This document shows positions 23,617 through 36,072 of a stretch of 64,000 nt of DNA, in pieces. Each line of letters begins with the position of its first letter. The stretch's first letter is position 1. Where the stretch lies: the NCBI GenBank assembly GCA_003427395.1, contig BFEA01000520.1:809046-873045 (forward strand), in the 5' to 3' direction. The stretch is from Chara braunii. Lineage: Eukaryota; Streptophyta; Charophyceae; Charales; Characeae. Below the pieces are notes generated by a model that had not been told where the DNA came from, ran no database searches, and saw only the letters and a list, made by a program, of their open reading frames with translations. A program made the translations under genes and the position numbers.

Positions 23617-23700
23617 GTGTCGGGGACCACCCTCGGGACTGAGTGTCGGGGACCACTGGCGGAACTAAGTACTAGGGACCACCGACGGGATAAGTGGAGG
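23617..23700 (+). repeat. 26 bp tandem repeat in the 5' LTR
   Basis: GTGTCGGGGACCACC-type units occur about three times here and about four times at the matching place in the 3' LTR (44617-44735). Copy number therefore changed after or during insertion. Confidence 0.75.
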
Positions 23701-24059
23701 GGACATGTGAAAGTCCCAAGAAGAAACGGTGGCACCGCATGAGGGAAAATAATAAAGGGAAGGTGCACCGTCAAGATCGACATCTTGACGACAAAGAATA
23801 TTAGCACCACTAGTGCAAGCACTAGTGGTAGCAAACGTGAAGGCCAAAAGGTAAAAGAAAAAGTAAAGAAAACTCAAGTGGGAAGCATGGGAGCAATCCA
23901 AAAAATCTCGGATTGACCTCCCTCAAGAAAATGAAGTCAAATGTGACCCCGTGTGAAAAATAGNCCTCCGGGTGAAAATCGGAGTAGGAGGGGCCATTAT
24001 GGGAGAAAGATAGGAGCGAGAGGAAGCTCCCATGGGCATGAGAAGACCATTATTGAAGT

Positions 24060-24779
24060 NNNNNNNNNNNNNNNNNNNNNNNNNNNNNNNNNNNNNNNNN
24101 NNNNNNNNNNNNNNNNNNNNNNNNNNNNNNNNNNNNNNNNNNNNNNNNNNNNNNNNNNNNNNNNNNNNNNNNNNNNNNNNNNNNNNNNNNNNNNNNNNNN
24201 NNNNNNNNNNNNNNNNNNNNNNNNNNNNNNNNNNNNNNNNNNNNNNNNNNNNNNNNNNNNNNNNNNNNNNNNNNNNNNNNNNNNNNNNNNNNNNNNNNNN
24301 NNNNNNNNNNNNNNNNNNNNNNNNNNNNNNNNNNNNNNNNNNNNNNNNNNNNNNNNNNNNNNNNNNNNNNNNNNNNNNNNNNNNNNNNNNNNNNNNNNNN
24401 NNNNNNNNNNNNNNNNNNNNNNNNNNNNNNNNNNNNNNNNNNNNNNNNNNNNNNNNNNNNNNNNNNNNNNNNNNNNNNNNNNNNNNNNNNNNNNNNNNNN
24501 NNNNNNNNNNNNNNNNNNNNNNNNNNNNNNNNNNNNNNNNNNNNNNNNNNNNNNNNNNNNNNNNNNNNNNNNNNNNNNNNNNNNNNNNNNNNNNNNNNNN
24601 NNNNNNNNNNNNNNNNNNNNNNNNNNNNNNNNNNNNNNNNNNNNNNNNNNNNNNNNNNNNNNNNNNNNNNNNNNNNNNNNNNNNNNNNNNNNNNNNNNNN
24701 NNNNNNNNNNNNNNNNNNNNNNNNNNNNNNNNNNNNNNNNNNNNNNNNNNNNNNNNNNNNNNNNNNNNNNNNNNNNNNN
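24060..24779. other. Assembly gap (720 N)
   Basis: All bases are N. The matching stretch of the 3' LTR (45091-45202) is only about 112 bp, so the gap length is probably a placeholder estimate. Confidence 0.99.
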
Positions 24780-27339
24780 AAAAAAAAAGAAAATGTGAGA
24801 GAATAAGACAAAAAGAGTGAGAGGGAGTGAGTGAGTTGGGCGTCAGTAAGGATTGCCACAAGTAGGGACTGGAAGGTCCCTACTGTCCAAGAAAGGAGGA
24901 AAAAGAAAACAAAAGAAAAGAGGAAAAGACCTTAACGGTAAAAAACGGCCACTTGGGGAGATTCATCCGTGACCAGATTCATTACGGAATATGACGATTA
25001 CAAAGGACTTGGATTTTTTTAAATTTTTGCAGAGAAAATCAAAGAAAATCAAGGCCCCATGCAACCGAAATAAAACGGATTACATGCATGAGGAGAAACA
25101 CATGTTTTAGGTGCATCAGGAGCCAAAATCGAGCCCGGATGCACTTAGAAATTTAACGCTTCATTCTCTTTTAGCATGGGCCAAGTTGTGCGGCTGTGGG
25201 ACTAGAAAGATGGCCATGACTGCAGTCCGAGAAATGACGGACTGCATGGGGGTGCCTAGGGTAAGGAAAAATGAGCCACGACAAACCCGGAAGGCTAGAA
25301 AATAACAATTTGGGCATGAGGCAAGTGGAGACGGTAAATGACAACCGTGAGATGAGATCTCACGGCCTAGAAAAATCAGCACACATGTAGAGATGATGGG
25401 ATCACTAAGGGCAAGGGGGCCCCAAAAATAAAAATGGGACACCATCTGGAATGTTGTCGGGGACCAAGTGGGTCCAAATAATAAAAGTTGGAAAACGGAA
25501 CGCGCGCAGGCCGGACCACCGACGGGACAAGAAAATGAAACTAGTATGGAGGAAAGTGGCGGGGACTTGGGATGTCCCAAAGGAACTATGAGCAAGCACA
25601 AGGAATACTTGTGCAAGCAAACGGCACCATCGAGATCAATGATCTAGACGGTGGAAAATATTAGCACCACTGGGGGTAAGTGGGAGAGCCATGGGAGAAA
25701 ATAAATCAAAATAATGGTGTTGGGAGGGCTGCCCAGCAGTCCGTGATATCTTGGACTACCTAGGCATGAGAAAAGAGAGCTTCAAGAGACTCAACATGAC
25801 AAAAAGGGCTGTCCTTAGAAAATCGGAGCAAATGGGGCTCAAAATTGGACAAACGGAGGCAAAACGGAGCCCTCTAGAAGCATGGGGGTAACATTGTTGG
25901 AATCCGAGATGTAACGGTCAAGTAACAACCATGAACCTGGCCTTGAATGAGACTTTAGGGCCTAGAAGGAGGGTGCACAGTAGTTTGACACTTGTCACAA
26001 CTGAAATAAAAGAAAAAGAAAGAAAAATGAGAAAGAAATAAAGAAGAATGAGACAAAAAATGAGAAAAGAGTGGAGGAGAGTGTGTCGGCCTATTGGGAC
26101 CTGCACAGTAGGGATTGGCAGGTGCCAACTATGACCTCATCTCTCCTAGAATGAGGGAGGGCAATCCGGATCGTAGAGATATGGCGGGGCCATATCTCAA
26201 TAAAATCTGAATTAAAAAACAGAAAATGAGCGAAAAAAAAAATAAAAAATGACCGGTTTTCTTTTGGACCATGGAACTGAGATCATATCTCATGGTGGAT
26301 AGGAATTAACCATTTTTTGTGGGCCAGTTCAAAACGGTTAGCTCCGGAATGAGGTGGCAGCCCAAAATGGAAAGAAATGAAAGAGGGAACAAGACGAAAC
26401 TGTGCATTTGACCCAGAAAAAGAGTCAGATGCACCAACATATGAAAAATTGGACTTAGGGGCTCAAAATTGAAGCAAGGGCTACTAGGGGTGATGCGAAT
26501 TATTGCTGGTCTTGGCTCTCAGCCAGATCCAAGGCTGAAAATGTACCGCTCCATGGAAAAATATCTCGGCCTACCAAAAATGGGGTACAAACTGAAAAAA
26601 TCGAGAAAAAAATCCACAAGGCTTTTTTCTTTCAAGTAAAATTGCCCCTTGGGCATTAAGACCCAAGGAGGCCGAATTTGTGAGGTAAAAAGGGGGCCGG
26701 AGTAGGCCAAGAGGCAATCTGAGTTGTTACCAACCACTCGGACAACATGTACTTAGCCAAAAAGAGGCCCGTGTACCTCCAGAAAGGCCTAGTAGTGGAA
26801 TTTTGCCTTGGGGGTACCTCGGTTCACCTCAAGGTTCATGGGGAGGCTCATGGGCTGGCCGAACTGGTGGTTTCAGCCTACATAAGCTAAGAATTCAGTC
26901 CGCCAGTTTCACAATTGCATGAGGAGTGCTCATGCTGCTCAAGTGAGCTCATGAGAGCACTCTTTCACTTGGAGAGAGGAGAGGAGAGCCCATGCTTGTT
27001 TGGGAGTTTGGTGGAGGTCATGAGCTAGGGAGAGGAGCTCTAGAGACTAGAGGTAGTGAGGCTGGCATTAGGGGAGGTGATCCGCCATAGCCCTCTGGGT
27101 GTGAGGAAGAGAGAGAGGTTAGAGGGTTCCCCATTAGCCCTCCTAGAGGAGAGGACTCGATAGCCATGGTGATGAGAGCTTGAGGCAAGTTGGGAAGAGG
27201 TGAGAAAGGAAGGAGAGAGGCTTGAAGAAGGAGGGAGCCATAGTCAAGGAGGAGTTGTGCAAGGAGGAGAAAAGCCTCATCAAGATTGAGACTTCATCTC
27301 CATGACATAAACAAGGTGAGTGGAAAAAAGAGGATGCAT

Positions 27340-27535
27340 CTTCTTCTTAATCTCCTTCTTCGTCTTTTTCTCCTTCCTCTTCTTCTTTTTCTTATTCTTC
27401 TTCTTCTTCTCCTTTTTCTTCTTCTTCTTCCTCTTCTTCTCTTTATCCTTCTTCTTTTTTTTCTTCCTCCTCTCCTTCTCCTTATTTTTCATCTTCTACT
27501 TCTTCTCCTTCTTCTTTTTCATCTTCTTTTTCTTA
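27340..27535 (+). repeat. CTT/TTC-rich pyrimidine block
   Basis: Irregular TTCTTCTTCTCC sequence directly after the candidate donor. The matching block in the 3' LTR is at 56115-56305. Frames here are Leu/Phe or Lys/Glu repeats. Confidence 0.85.
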
Positions 27536-27544
27536 TTGGGATAC

Positions 27545-29395
27545 TCAAATTCTTGTTTTTTACTCACATACTAGTAGGTAATGCTCCGATTCTTCTATAG
27601 ATGATCTCATGTTGGTTACTTGTGGTTTGGGCTGATCAATCTCTTGTTTTTCTTTCACACACTAGTAGGTAGTGCTCCGATTCTACAATGGATGATCCCT
27701 TGTTGGTTACTTGTGATTTGGGCTATTCAAACTCTTGTTTTTCACCCACATACTAGTAGGTAGTGCTCCGATTCTTCTATAGATGATATCATGTTGGTGA
27801 CTTGTGATTTGGGCTATTCAAACTCTTGTTCTTCACTCACTTGTCAGTAGGAGATCCTTCGATTCTTCCATGGATAATCTCTTGTTATGTGAGATAGCCT
27901 AGTGCAATTCTTGTTTTTCACTCACACACTAGTAGGTAGTGCTCTGATTCCTCTATCGATGATCTCTTGTTGGATACTTGTGATTTGGGTTACTCAAATT
28001 CTTCTTTTTCACTCACATACTAGTAGGTAGTGCTCCGATTCTTCTATGGATGATCTCATGTTGGTTACTTGTGATTTGGGCTACTCAATCTCTTGTTTTT
28101 CANTTCACTCACATACTAGTAGGTAGTGCTCCGATTCTTCTATGGATGATCTCATGTTGGTTACTTGTGATTTGGGCTACTCAATCTCTTGTTTTTCATT
28201 CACACACTAGTAGGTACTGCTTCGATTTTTCTATGGATGATCTCTTGTTAGTTACTTGGGATTTGGGTTACTCAAACTCTTGTTTTTCACTCACATACTA
28301 GTAGGTAGTGCTCCGATTCTTCTATGGATGATGTCATGTTGGTTACTAGTGATTTGGGCAACTGTAACTTTTGTTCTTCACTCACATGTTAATAGGAGAT
28401 CCTCCGATTCTTCCATGGATGATCTCTTGCTCAAATCTTGTGAGATAGCCTAGTGCAACTCTTGTGTTTTTACTCACACACTAGTTGGTAGTGCTCTGAT
28501 TCTTCTCTGGATGATCTCTTGTTGGATAGTTGTGATTTGGGCTACTCATACGCTTGCTTTTCACTCACAGACTAGGAGGTAGTGCTCCGATTCTTCTATG
28601 GATGATCTCTTGTTGGATACTTGTGATTTGGGCTACTCAAACTCTTGTTTTCCACTCACATACTAGTAGGTAGTGCTTCGATTTTTCTATGGATGATCTC
28701 ATGTTGGTTACTTGTGATTTGGGCTTCTCAAACTCTTGTTTTTCATTCACACACTAGTAGGTAGTGATCCGATTCTTCTATGGATGATCTCTTGTTGGTT
28801 ACTTATGATTTGGGTTACTCAAACTCTTGTTTTTCACTCACACACTAGTAGGTAGTGCTCCGATACTCTTATGGATGATGTCATATTGGTTACTTGTGAT
28901 TTGGGCTACTCAAACTTATGTCCTTCACTCACATGTTAGTAGGAGATCCTCCGATTCTTCCATGGATGATCTCTTGCTCAAATCTTGTGAGATAGCCTAT
29001 TGCAACTCATGTTTTTTTCACTCACACACTCGTAGGTAGTGCACCGCTACTTCCATGGATGGTCTTTGATGCAATCTTGGTGATCTAGCCTACTCAAGTT
29101 CATGTTTTTCACTCACACACTAATAGGTAGTGCACCGCTACTTCCATGGATGATCTTTGATGCAATCTTTGTGATCTAGCCTACTCAAGTTCATGTTTTT
29201 CACTCACACTCTAGTAGGTAGTGCACCACTACTTCCATGGATGATTTTTGATGCAATCTTGGTGATCTAGCATTCTCAAGTTCATGCTTTTCACTCACAC
29301 ACTAGTAGGTAGTGCACCGCTACTTCCATGGATGACCTTTGGTTCAACCTTGGTGATCTAGGCTACTTAGATTCTTCCTTTCACTCACATGATAG
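27545..29395 (+). repeat. Satellite array 1, about 91 bp monomer, with higher-order structure (5' LTR)
   Basis: The monomer core is CACACACTAGTAGGTAGTGC, then TCCGATTCTTCTATGGATGA. There are about 20 copies. A variant (TTAGTAGGAGATCCTCCG, with TGAGATAGCCTAGTGCAA) recurs with GAGATCC at 27851, 28396 and 28943, spaced 545-547 bp, which is six monomers. A block of five variant monomers with GTGCACCGCTACTTCC closes the array (29037-29340). One N lies at 28103. Confidence 0.9.
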
Positions 29396-32255
29396 TAGGT
29401 GATGGTCCGGTTCTTACTTAGATGATCTCTCCTTTATGTGCATGTGCTTTCCACTAACTTTACCTTCTCATTGTCGAGTTCATGCTTGATGTGATGTTCC
29501 GGATCTTACTTAGTTGATATCTTCCCTATGTGCATGTGCTTTCCACTAGTTCTAGCTTCTCATTGTCATGTTCATGTGTGTTGAGGTGTTCCGGTTCTTA
29601 CTTAGATGATCTCTCCTCTATGTGTATGTGCTCTCTACTAGCTCTAGCTTCTCATTGTCAAGTTTATGCCTGATGAGATGTTCTGGATCTTACTTAGTTG
29701 ATGTCTTTCCTGTGTGCATTTGCTTTTCACTAGTTCTAGATGCTCATTGTCATGTTCATGTGTGTTGAGATGTTCCGGTTCTTACTTAGATGATCTCTCC
29801 TCTATGTGAATGTGCTCTCCACTAGCTCTAGCTTCTCATTGTCAAGTTCATGCTTGATGTGATATTCCGGATCTTACTTAGTTGATCTCTTCTCTATGTG
29901 CATGTGCTTTCCACTAGTTCTAGCTTCTCATTGTCATGTTCATGTGTGATGTGATGTTCCGGATCTTACTTAGTTGATCTTTTGCTTGTGTGCATGTGCT
30001 TTCCACTAGTTCGAGTTTCTCATCGTCATGTTCATGTGTGTTGAGATGTTCCGGTTCTTACTTAGATGATATCTCCTCTATGTGTCTGTGCTCTTCACTA
30101 GCTCTAGCTTCTCATTGTCAAGTTCATGCTTGATGTGATGTTCTAGATCCTACTTAGCTAATCCTTCCTCAATGTGCATGTGTTTTCCACTAGTTCTAGC
30201 TTCTCATTGTCATGTTCATGTGTGTTGAGATGTTTTGGATCTTGCGTAGTTGATCTCTTCTCCATGTGCATGTGCTTTCCACTAGTTCTAGCTTCTCATT
30301 GTCATGTTCATGTTTGTTGAGATGTTCTGGTTCTTACTTAGATGATCTTTCCTCTATGTGTATGTGCTCTCCATTAGCTCTAGCTTCTTATTATCAAGTT
30401 CATGCTTGATGTGATGTTCTCGATCCTACTTAGTTAATCCTTCCTCAATGTGCATGTGTTTTCCACTAGTTCTAGCTTCTCATTCTCATGTTCATGTGTG
30501 TTGAGATGTTTTCGATCTTGCGTAGTTGATCTCTTCTCCATGTGCATGTGCTTTCCACTAGTTCTAGCTTCTCATTGTCATGTTCATGTGTGTTGAGATG
30601 TTCTGGTTCTTACTTAGATGATCTTTCCTCTATGTGTATGTGCTCTCCACTAGCTCTAGCTTCTCATTGTCAAGTTCATGCTTGATGTGATGTCCGGATC
30701 TTACTTAGTTGATCTTTCCTCCATGTGCATGTGTTTTCCACTAGTTCTAGCTTCTCATTGTCATGTTCATGTGTGTTGAGATGTTTCGATTCTTACTTAG
30801 ATGATGTCTCCTCTATGTGTGTGTGCTCTCCACTAGCTCTAGCTTCTCATTGTCAAGTAATGCTTGATGTGATGTTCCGGATCTTACTTAGATGATCTGT
30901 CCTCTATGTGTATGTGCTTTCCACTAGCTCTAGCTTATCATTGTCATGTTCATGTATGTTGTGGTGTTCCGGTTCTTACTTAGTTGATCTCCCCTCTATG
31001 TGTATGTGTGTTCCACTAGTCCTAGCTTCTCACTGTAGTATTCATGGGTGTTGTGATCTCTCCTCTATGTGCATGTGCTTTCCACTAGTTCTTGTTCCTC
31101 ATTGTTATGTTCATGTGTGTTGTGGTGTTCCGGTTCTTGCTCTATGTGCATGTGCTTTCCACTAGTCCTAGCTTCTCATTGTCATATTCAAGTATGTTGT
31201 GATGTTCCGGGTCTTACTTAGTTGATCTCTTCTCTATGTGCATGTGCTTTCCGCTAGTTTTAGCTTCTTATTGTCATATTCATTTGTGTTGTGATGTTCC
31301 GGTCCCTACTTGGTTGATCTTTCCTCCATGTGCATTTGCTTTTCACTAGTTCTAGCTTTTTATTGTCATATTGATATGTGTTGAGAAGTTTCGGTTCTTA
31401 CGTTGTTGATCGCACCTCTATGTGCATGTGCCTTTCACTAGTTTCAGCTCCTCATTGTCATGTTCATGTGTGTTGTGATGTTCCGGTTCTTACTTAGTTG
31501 ATCTTTCCTCTTTGTGCATGTGCCTTTCAGTAGTTTTATTTTCTCATTGTCAAGTGCGTTTGTGTTGTGATGTTCCGATTCCTACTTAGTTGATCTCACT
31601 TCTATGTGCATATGCCTTTCACTAGTTCTAGCTTCTCGTTGGCAAGCTAATCCATGTTGTGATGTTCCGGTTCCTACTTAGTTGATCTCTCGTCTATGTG
31701 CATGTGTTTTTCACTAACTCTAACTTTTCATTGTCAAAGTTTATGTATGTTGTGATGTTCCGGTTTCTACTTGGTTGATCTTTCCTCTATATGCGTATGC
31801 TTTTCGCTAGTTCTAGCTTCTAATTGTGAAGTTCATTTGTGTTGCGATGTTTTGGTTTCTACTTGGTTGATCTCTCATCTATGTGCATATGCTTTTCGCT
31901 AGTTCTAGCTTCTAATTATCAAGTTCATTTGTGTTGTGATGTTCCGGTTCCTACTTAGTTAATCTTTTCTCCATGTGCATGTGCTTTTCACTAGTTCTAG
32001 CTTCTCATTGGCAAGCTCATGCATGTTGTGATCTTCCGGTTCATACTTACTGATCTCTCCTCTATGTGCATATGCTTTCCTCTAGTTCTAGCTCTTCATT
32101 GTCATGTTCATGTGGGTTGTGATGTTCCGGTTTCTATTAAATCGATCTTTCCCCTATGTGCATGTGTTTTTTATAAGTTCTTGCTTCTCATTGGCAAGAT
32201 CATGTGTGTTGTAGTATTTGGTTCCTACTTAGTTGATCTTTCACTATGGGGTGGG
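29396..32255 (+). repeat. Satellite array 2, about 92 bp monomer (5' LTR)
   Basis: About 31 copies with GTTCCGGTTCTTACTTAGATGA or GGATCTTACTTAGTTGAT, then TTCCACTAG, then CTTCTCATTGTCA. Two monomer types largely alternate in the left half, giving a dimer of about 184 bp. The first monomer (29396-29490) is a hybrid with the array 1 monomer. Short frames here are not genes. Confidence 0.9.
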
Positions 32256-32304
32256 TGACCGACATTTGGCTGCTACTACGGGGTGATGACTTGATTAAGA
32301 TTAG

Positions 32305-32309
<5 letters not shown>

Positions 32310-32357
<48 letters not shown>
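32310..32357. repeat. (CT)n tract upstream of the LTR acceptor
   Basis: About 24 CT units 90 bp before the candidate acceptor. It is present in all three related copies (59640-59800, and as GA at 61431-61563). Confidence 0.95.
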
Positions 32358-32360
<3 letters not shown>

Positions 32361-32447
32361 CTCTCCTCCTTCACCTTGCCCCCCTCTCTCCCTTCCCCTC
32401 ACTTGGCATATGACTAACCCTTCTCCCCTCACTTGTTACAATGCCAG

Positions 32448-33540
32448 GGTGCGAACGTAAAGAGAGATCAGACCTCACTTGGTGGAGAGAGGGCAAGGGA
32501 AGGGTAGCCTATCCCTTGTGCCACCAAGAAGGCAAAGGAAAAGGACGTTGGAAAAGTGAGAGAGGACAAGATCCGGAGAAAGTATAAGTTAAAGCGAGGT
32601 TAGTTTGATTCAACCATTTCCCCGACTGCATGACTATGGGAAGAGGATGCGCTGATTGAGCAAAGAAAAGGGAAGCAAAGGCAGCCAAAGAGCATGGAAA
32701 AATAGGCATGTGGGAAGGGCAATGTGTTGACCCCCAACGGGGGATTGTATGGATCTTTGCTTTGTGTGGGATTGCACAGGTGAGTGAAAGCTAAGGATGC
32801 CTTGAGCAGGATAGGGCCGGGAGGAAGTGGGCATCAAAATGAAAAGGGAAGGGGGCAAGGGGGCTTCGGGACCCTTAGCATAGAGCCAACCCATGTAAAT
32901 AACCTTTGTGTTTGAGATTTGGAGTGTGAATGAGGGAATGAAGTGCAATCTTGCCAAAGGAAATGTGACGTTGTGAGTGCATGTATGTATGAAGTGCAAT
33001 CTTGCCAAAGGAAACGTGACGTTGCGAGTGCATGTATGTTAAGGCCCCGAAGAGACTAAGAGGCCTGCTTCAATAAGTTAAATGTGAATTATGAGACCCG
33101 AGGGCTGCCTAGAGGCGAGGGGAAGGACGGCATCGCCGCGCCCCGATGACGCCATATGATCGCAATGCTTAGGGAAATGGTTCGCGGCCTAAGGCTGACG
33201 CTTAGCCTGCGTACAAGAGAAGAGAAACTCTCAAAGAGCCCTTATGTATTGGAAGTAGCAATTGTCTGAGAACATAACTAAAAATCGAAAAAAAATCATC
33301 GCTACAGAATGACCAGTGAGACTACCGTCCGGCGTAAGGGATGAGCTGCATCCCCAATGTCAAAGCTCTCTCGCGCGATGGCCCACCCCCATCCATCTCA
33401 AAGCACTAGGAGCTAGTAGGAGGGGGTGACCTCGGGATGAACGGCCCGCGCCCTGAGCATGAGCGTGGGCGGGCCGAGCCAACTGGGAGCCGCAATGGGG
33501 TCGACTAAGGCTCGAAAGTCTACCGGGGTTTGGCCCTACA
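32448..33540 (+). other. Downstream exon-like part and end of the 5' LTR
   Basis: This stretch is conserved between the F copies to 32826 and to the inverted relative up to 33540. A 58 bp unit (GAAGTGCAATCTTGCCAAAG...) is duplicated at 32939-33054. No convincing protein frame. It ends GGGTTTGGCCCTACA. Confidence 0.45.
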
Positions 33541-33544
33541 AAAA

Positions 33545-33560
33545 TGGTGGAGGTGACGGG
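33545..33560 (+). promoter_or_regulatory. Primer-binding-site candidate
   Basis: TGGTGGAGGTGACGGG lies four bases after the proposed LTR end. A site starting TGG would pair with a tRNA CCA end, but this is not the common initiator-Met site and I cannot name the tRNA. 33561-35257 is the untranslated leader of the internal region. I see no gene in it, and a single N lies at 35027. Confidence 0.3.
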
Positions 33561-35257
33561 TAAGGGTTAAATTAACCCTTGCGATTCCGACGGGGGCGCC
33601 CGACGCATTGACGTGTACACAACCCAAGATAAGGAAAATGGACTTGTGTTTGCTCTTCCCCTTGTAAGAAATCAGATTTGAGAGTGGTTGGGCGCATGAC
33701 ATTGCCAAGCTTGGAGGTATAACATGCATGTTATGCACTTGATCAGCCGTTCCCCTGTGGAATGGCTCTAACCCTCCTTCGTCCGGTGCTGGTGTTCGCC
33801 AGTCCGGGGAAGCCTTGGGCAAGTCGCAGGTTGACCCTTCCTCTTCGTATGAAAGAAGGGCTCCGGTTACCTGGCAGGCGGTTGGTGTTTGACTTAGGCC
33901 GGGTTCCAATGAAAATCCCACGGCCGAGTGATCGGACCGAACGGGTGCCCTTCTATCTTCTTCTTTGAGTCAGGTGGGCTCATGCACTTTGCACCTTTTT
34001 TATTAGATGCTTGAAGGAACCAACATGAATACAACGGGTCATTAAGAAGGAACAATCTCACCCTATGAAAGGACAGACAAGTGAAGGGAAGGGGAATGAA
34101 GGGAGTTGCTAGACTCCAAGGAAAACTAGCTCACCTTTGAAGACTCTCACAAAAAGGAATCAACCACTATGTTTGAAAATAGAGGGAGTGACACTCGTTG
34201 TCCTGAGAGAAAAATGTGAGTGATGGGTAGGAAGCGTTGGTAGCACCATGGGAAAGACACTTGTATTCTATGTGTCCCACTTGAGACTTGTGTTTGCATG
34301 ATGGGATTTGAGCGTCCTGCCTTTCGGAAGGAAAGGATGGGTTCGCAACGGTCAATGCGGGTTACGAAACGTCGCTCTCTTTTTGTAGGTTGTCGTGTGT
34401 TCGTGTGTGGAGGTCAGGCCACCGAGCTGTCGCACGAGAGTTTGTCACGCCGATTGATTAGTAACATTCCCGTTTGAGCGGTGAGGAGCTTTGCTCGATG
34501 ATCTGTCGGGCGGGGTGCGAAACGTCTCCTCAGGCGGGGCTTAGCCTGTTGGTTGGCGGGGGAAATACCACTGCATGCAGACAAAGACGGAGCCTCGGAG
34601 ACGATTAGTACCTTCTCGTATCATGGTTTGAGAAAGGATGATCCTTGTCGGACCGATGGAAGTGAATGCCCGGACGACTGACTTTTGTCCCCATATGTAG
34701 GCACACGGGGTAACCCTCGGTGTCGGTATGGATGAGCAGAAGCGGCAGGTCGGGATGGGGTATTCTGGGCACAAGGAAAGGGCTAACGCCTTGCGGGAGC
34801 TTGGGTACCGTGCTCGCGACAGTTGAGCTGCGCTTGAGGTATGGGATAAAACTCTACCGATAGTATCAGCGGAGAGACCATATTGGGAAAAGGCCGTGAG
34901 ATTGCCTGATTTTTTTTATGTGTTCCTCCTCTGTAAAGATTGATTGAGCTTGGATTGTTGGATGAGACATATTTCTAAGTCTCTATCCCCCCCCCCCTAT
35001 CTAAGTCCACACGAGTGAGAGATGATNGGAAGGAAGGAGGATAGAGGTCAGATGAAATTGAACCAAGAGAAAAAATATGAGAAGATGGATGACCTTTCTA
35101 GGGTATTATAGGAAGAAGGTACTTAGGAATGGGGAGGTAAATTAGGGAGACCTTGATGAGGGTTCTGAAATAATTCTCATCGAGGACGGGGGTTGACCTG
35201 ACCAGAAGGACCGGTTGATACTCTTTTATGAAAACAGGGGTCGGGTGCTGAAACAAG

Positions 35258-36030
35258 ATGGCGCGATGGTTGCCTTCCCCGATCTATACCAGCGGCTTGA
35301 AAATGCCAGTAGATGTAAAGGATGGGGTATCGGTCGTCCTCCCGGAAGATGGAGCGTGAACGGACCTTGACCCAGCGTATCAAATGGCAATGCTGGAAGG
35401 GGAGGACGCGTTTTCTTGAAGAGGTTGTCGCCAAGTTTAATGGATTTGGAATTCCGAGGGACAGTGGAAGCCCGGGTGTGGGTCTGCTTGTCGCAAGGTG
35501 GGGAGAATGCTCTGGTCATAGAATTGGCACTCGGGAATACGTCGGACGAGCAGTTTAGGAAGGCAGAAGCGGAGGTTGTGTGGGATGCGTGTCAGCGGAG
35601 GGAAATGGAAATGGGAAGGGTAAATGTGCGGGTGGAACTTGGGGATAGAGGAAGCATGAGGCGACCCGTCAGAACAATGCGATGTGTGTTGCCTCCCTTC
35701 CTGGTGGATGCGGTTTTTGGAACCCGAAGCAGGCTAGTACGGATATGTCAGTCCATGACGAACCTCAGACCATACCAGTGCGCTAGGCAAGACTTCATTC
35801 TGTTGTCGGTAGAGATGGGGTCATTCGAGGGGAACTGGGCGGACGAGTTGGCCAAGATACTAAATTACCTTAGCATAGACAATGTCTTTGTCTCTAACTC
35901 TGTGCATTGGGGGATAGTCTACAGAAATGTGGCAATAGGGGAGACATTTCTGAAAGGGGTGAGGGAGTTGTTTTATAACGAAGAGGACGACTTCAGTGAT
36001 GAGGACGAAGATGATGAGATAGAGGACTGA
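35258..36030 (+). pseudogene. Unknown module, copy 1 (M1), upstream of gag
   Basis: First of four diverged tandem copies of a protein module of about 240 residues that I do not recognise. The short N-terminal frame (35258-35359) holds MPVDVKDGVSVVLPEDG. The main frame (to 36030) holds ENALVIELALGN, then CVLPPFLVD, then the signature EMGSFEGNWADELAKIL, then GETFLKGVRELF, and ends in an acidic tail (EEDDFSDEDEDDEIED). The two frames differ, so one frameshift is implied. The copies match each other in order, which argues for real past coding function. Being inside a retrotransposon before gag suggests an accessory protein or captured host gene. Confidence 0.5.
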
Positions 36031-36072
36031 GACTTCTAAGGGGGGTGGGGTGACTTAACCTAGGGGGAACGG

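Larger units (their letters stand above)
27316..32447 (+). other. Candidate intron in the 5' LTR hosting satellites
   Basis: The donor is ACAAG|GTGAGTGG at 27315/27316, after a purine-rich leader. The acceptor region is GACTAAC (32412-32418, a branch-point match), a pyrimidine tract, then ACAATGCCAG|GGTGCGAAC at 32447/32448. Both sites are conserved in the 3' LTR (56092, 59906), and the acceptor also in the inverted relative (complement of 61335). All low-complexity material of the LTR (CT-rich block, two 91-92 bp arrays, (CT)n) lies between them. Splicing would remove it from the transcript. This is inference, as no transcript is available. Confidence 0.5.
23084..33540 (+). repeat. 5' LTR, about 10.4 kb
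   Basis: It starts TGTCGGGACT. I place the end at GGCCCTACA (33532-33540), because the inverted relative shows the same terminal bases (TGTAGGGG at 60269 on the plus strand). TG...CA ends result. Inside are a TATA-like site (23291), a 26 bp repeat (23617-23700), a 720 bp N gap, a purine-rich leader (26.9-27.3 kb), a candidate intron with satellites, and a downstream exon-like part. The length includes the N gap, which seems about 600 bp too long against the 3' LTR. Ten-kilobase LTRs are exceptional for plants. Confidence 0.65.

Noticed and set aside
23923-24861. Frames of 260-312 codons across the N gap
   Set aside because: Almost entirely N; not evidence of coding.
27545-29395. Direct repeats of regular spacing that could suggest a CRISPR array
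   Set aside because: Monomers are 91 bp tandem units without unique spacers, in a eukaryotic LTR.
31360-32260. Short Cys/Leu-rich plus-strand frames (for example 30908-31165, 32019-32258, 59037-59243)
   Set aside because: They are frames through the 92 bp satellite and repeat with its period.
33541-33600. Canonical initiator-Met primer site (TGGTATCAGAGC)
   Set aside because: Not present after either LTR; only the non-canonical TGGTGGAGGTGACGGG was found.
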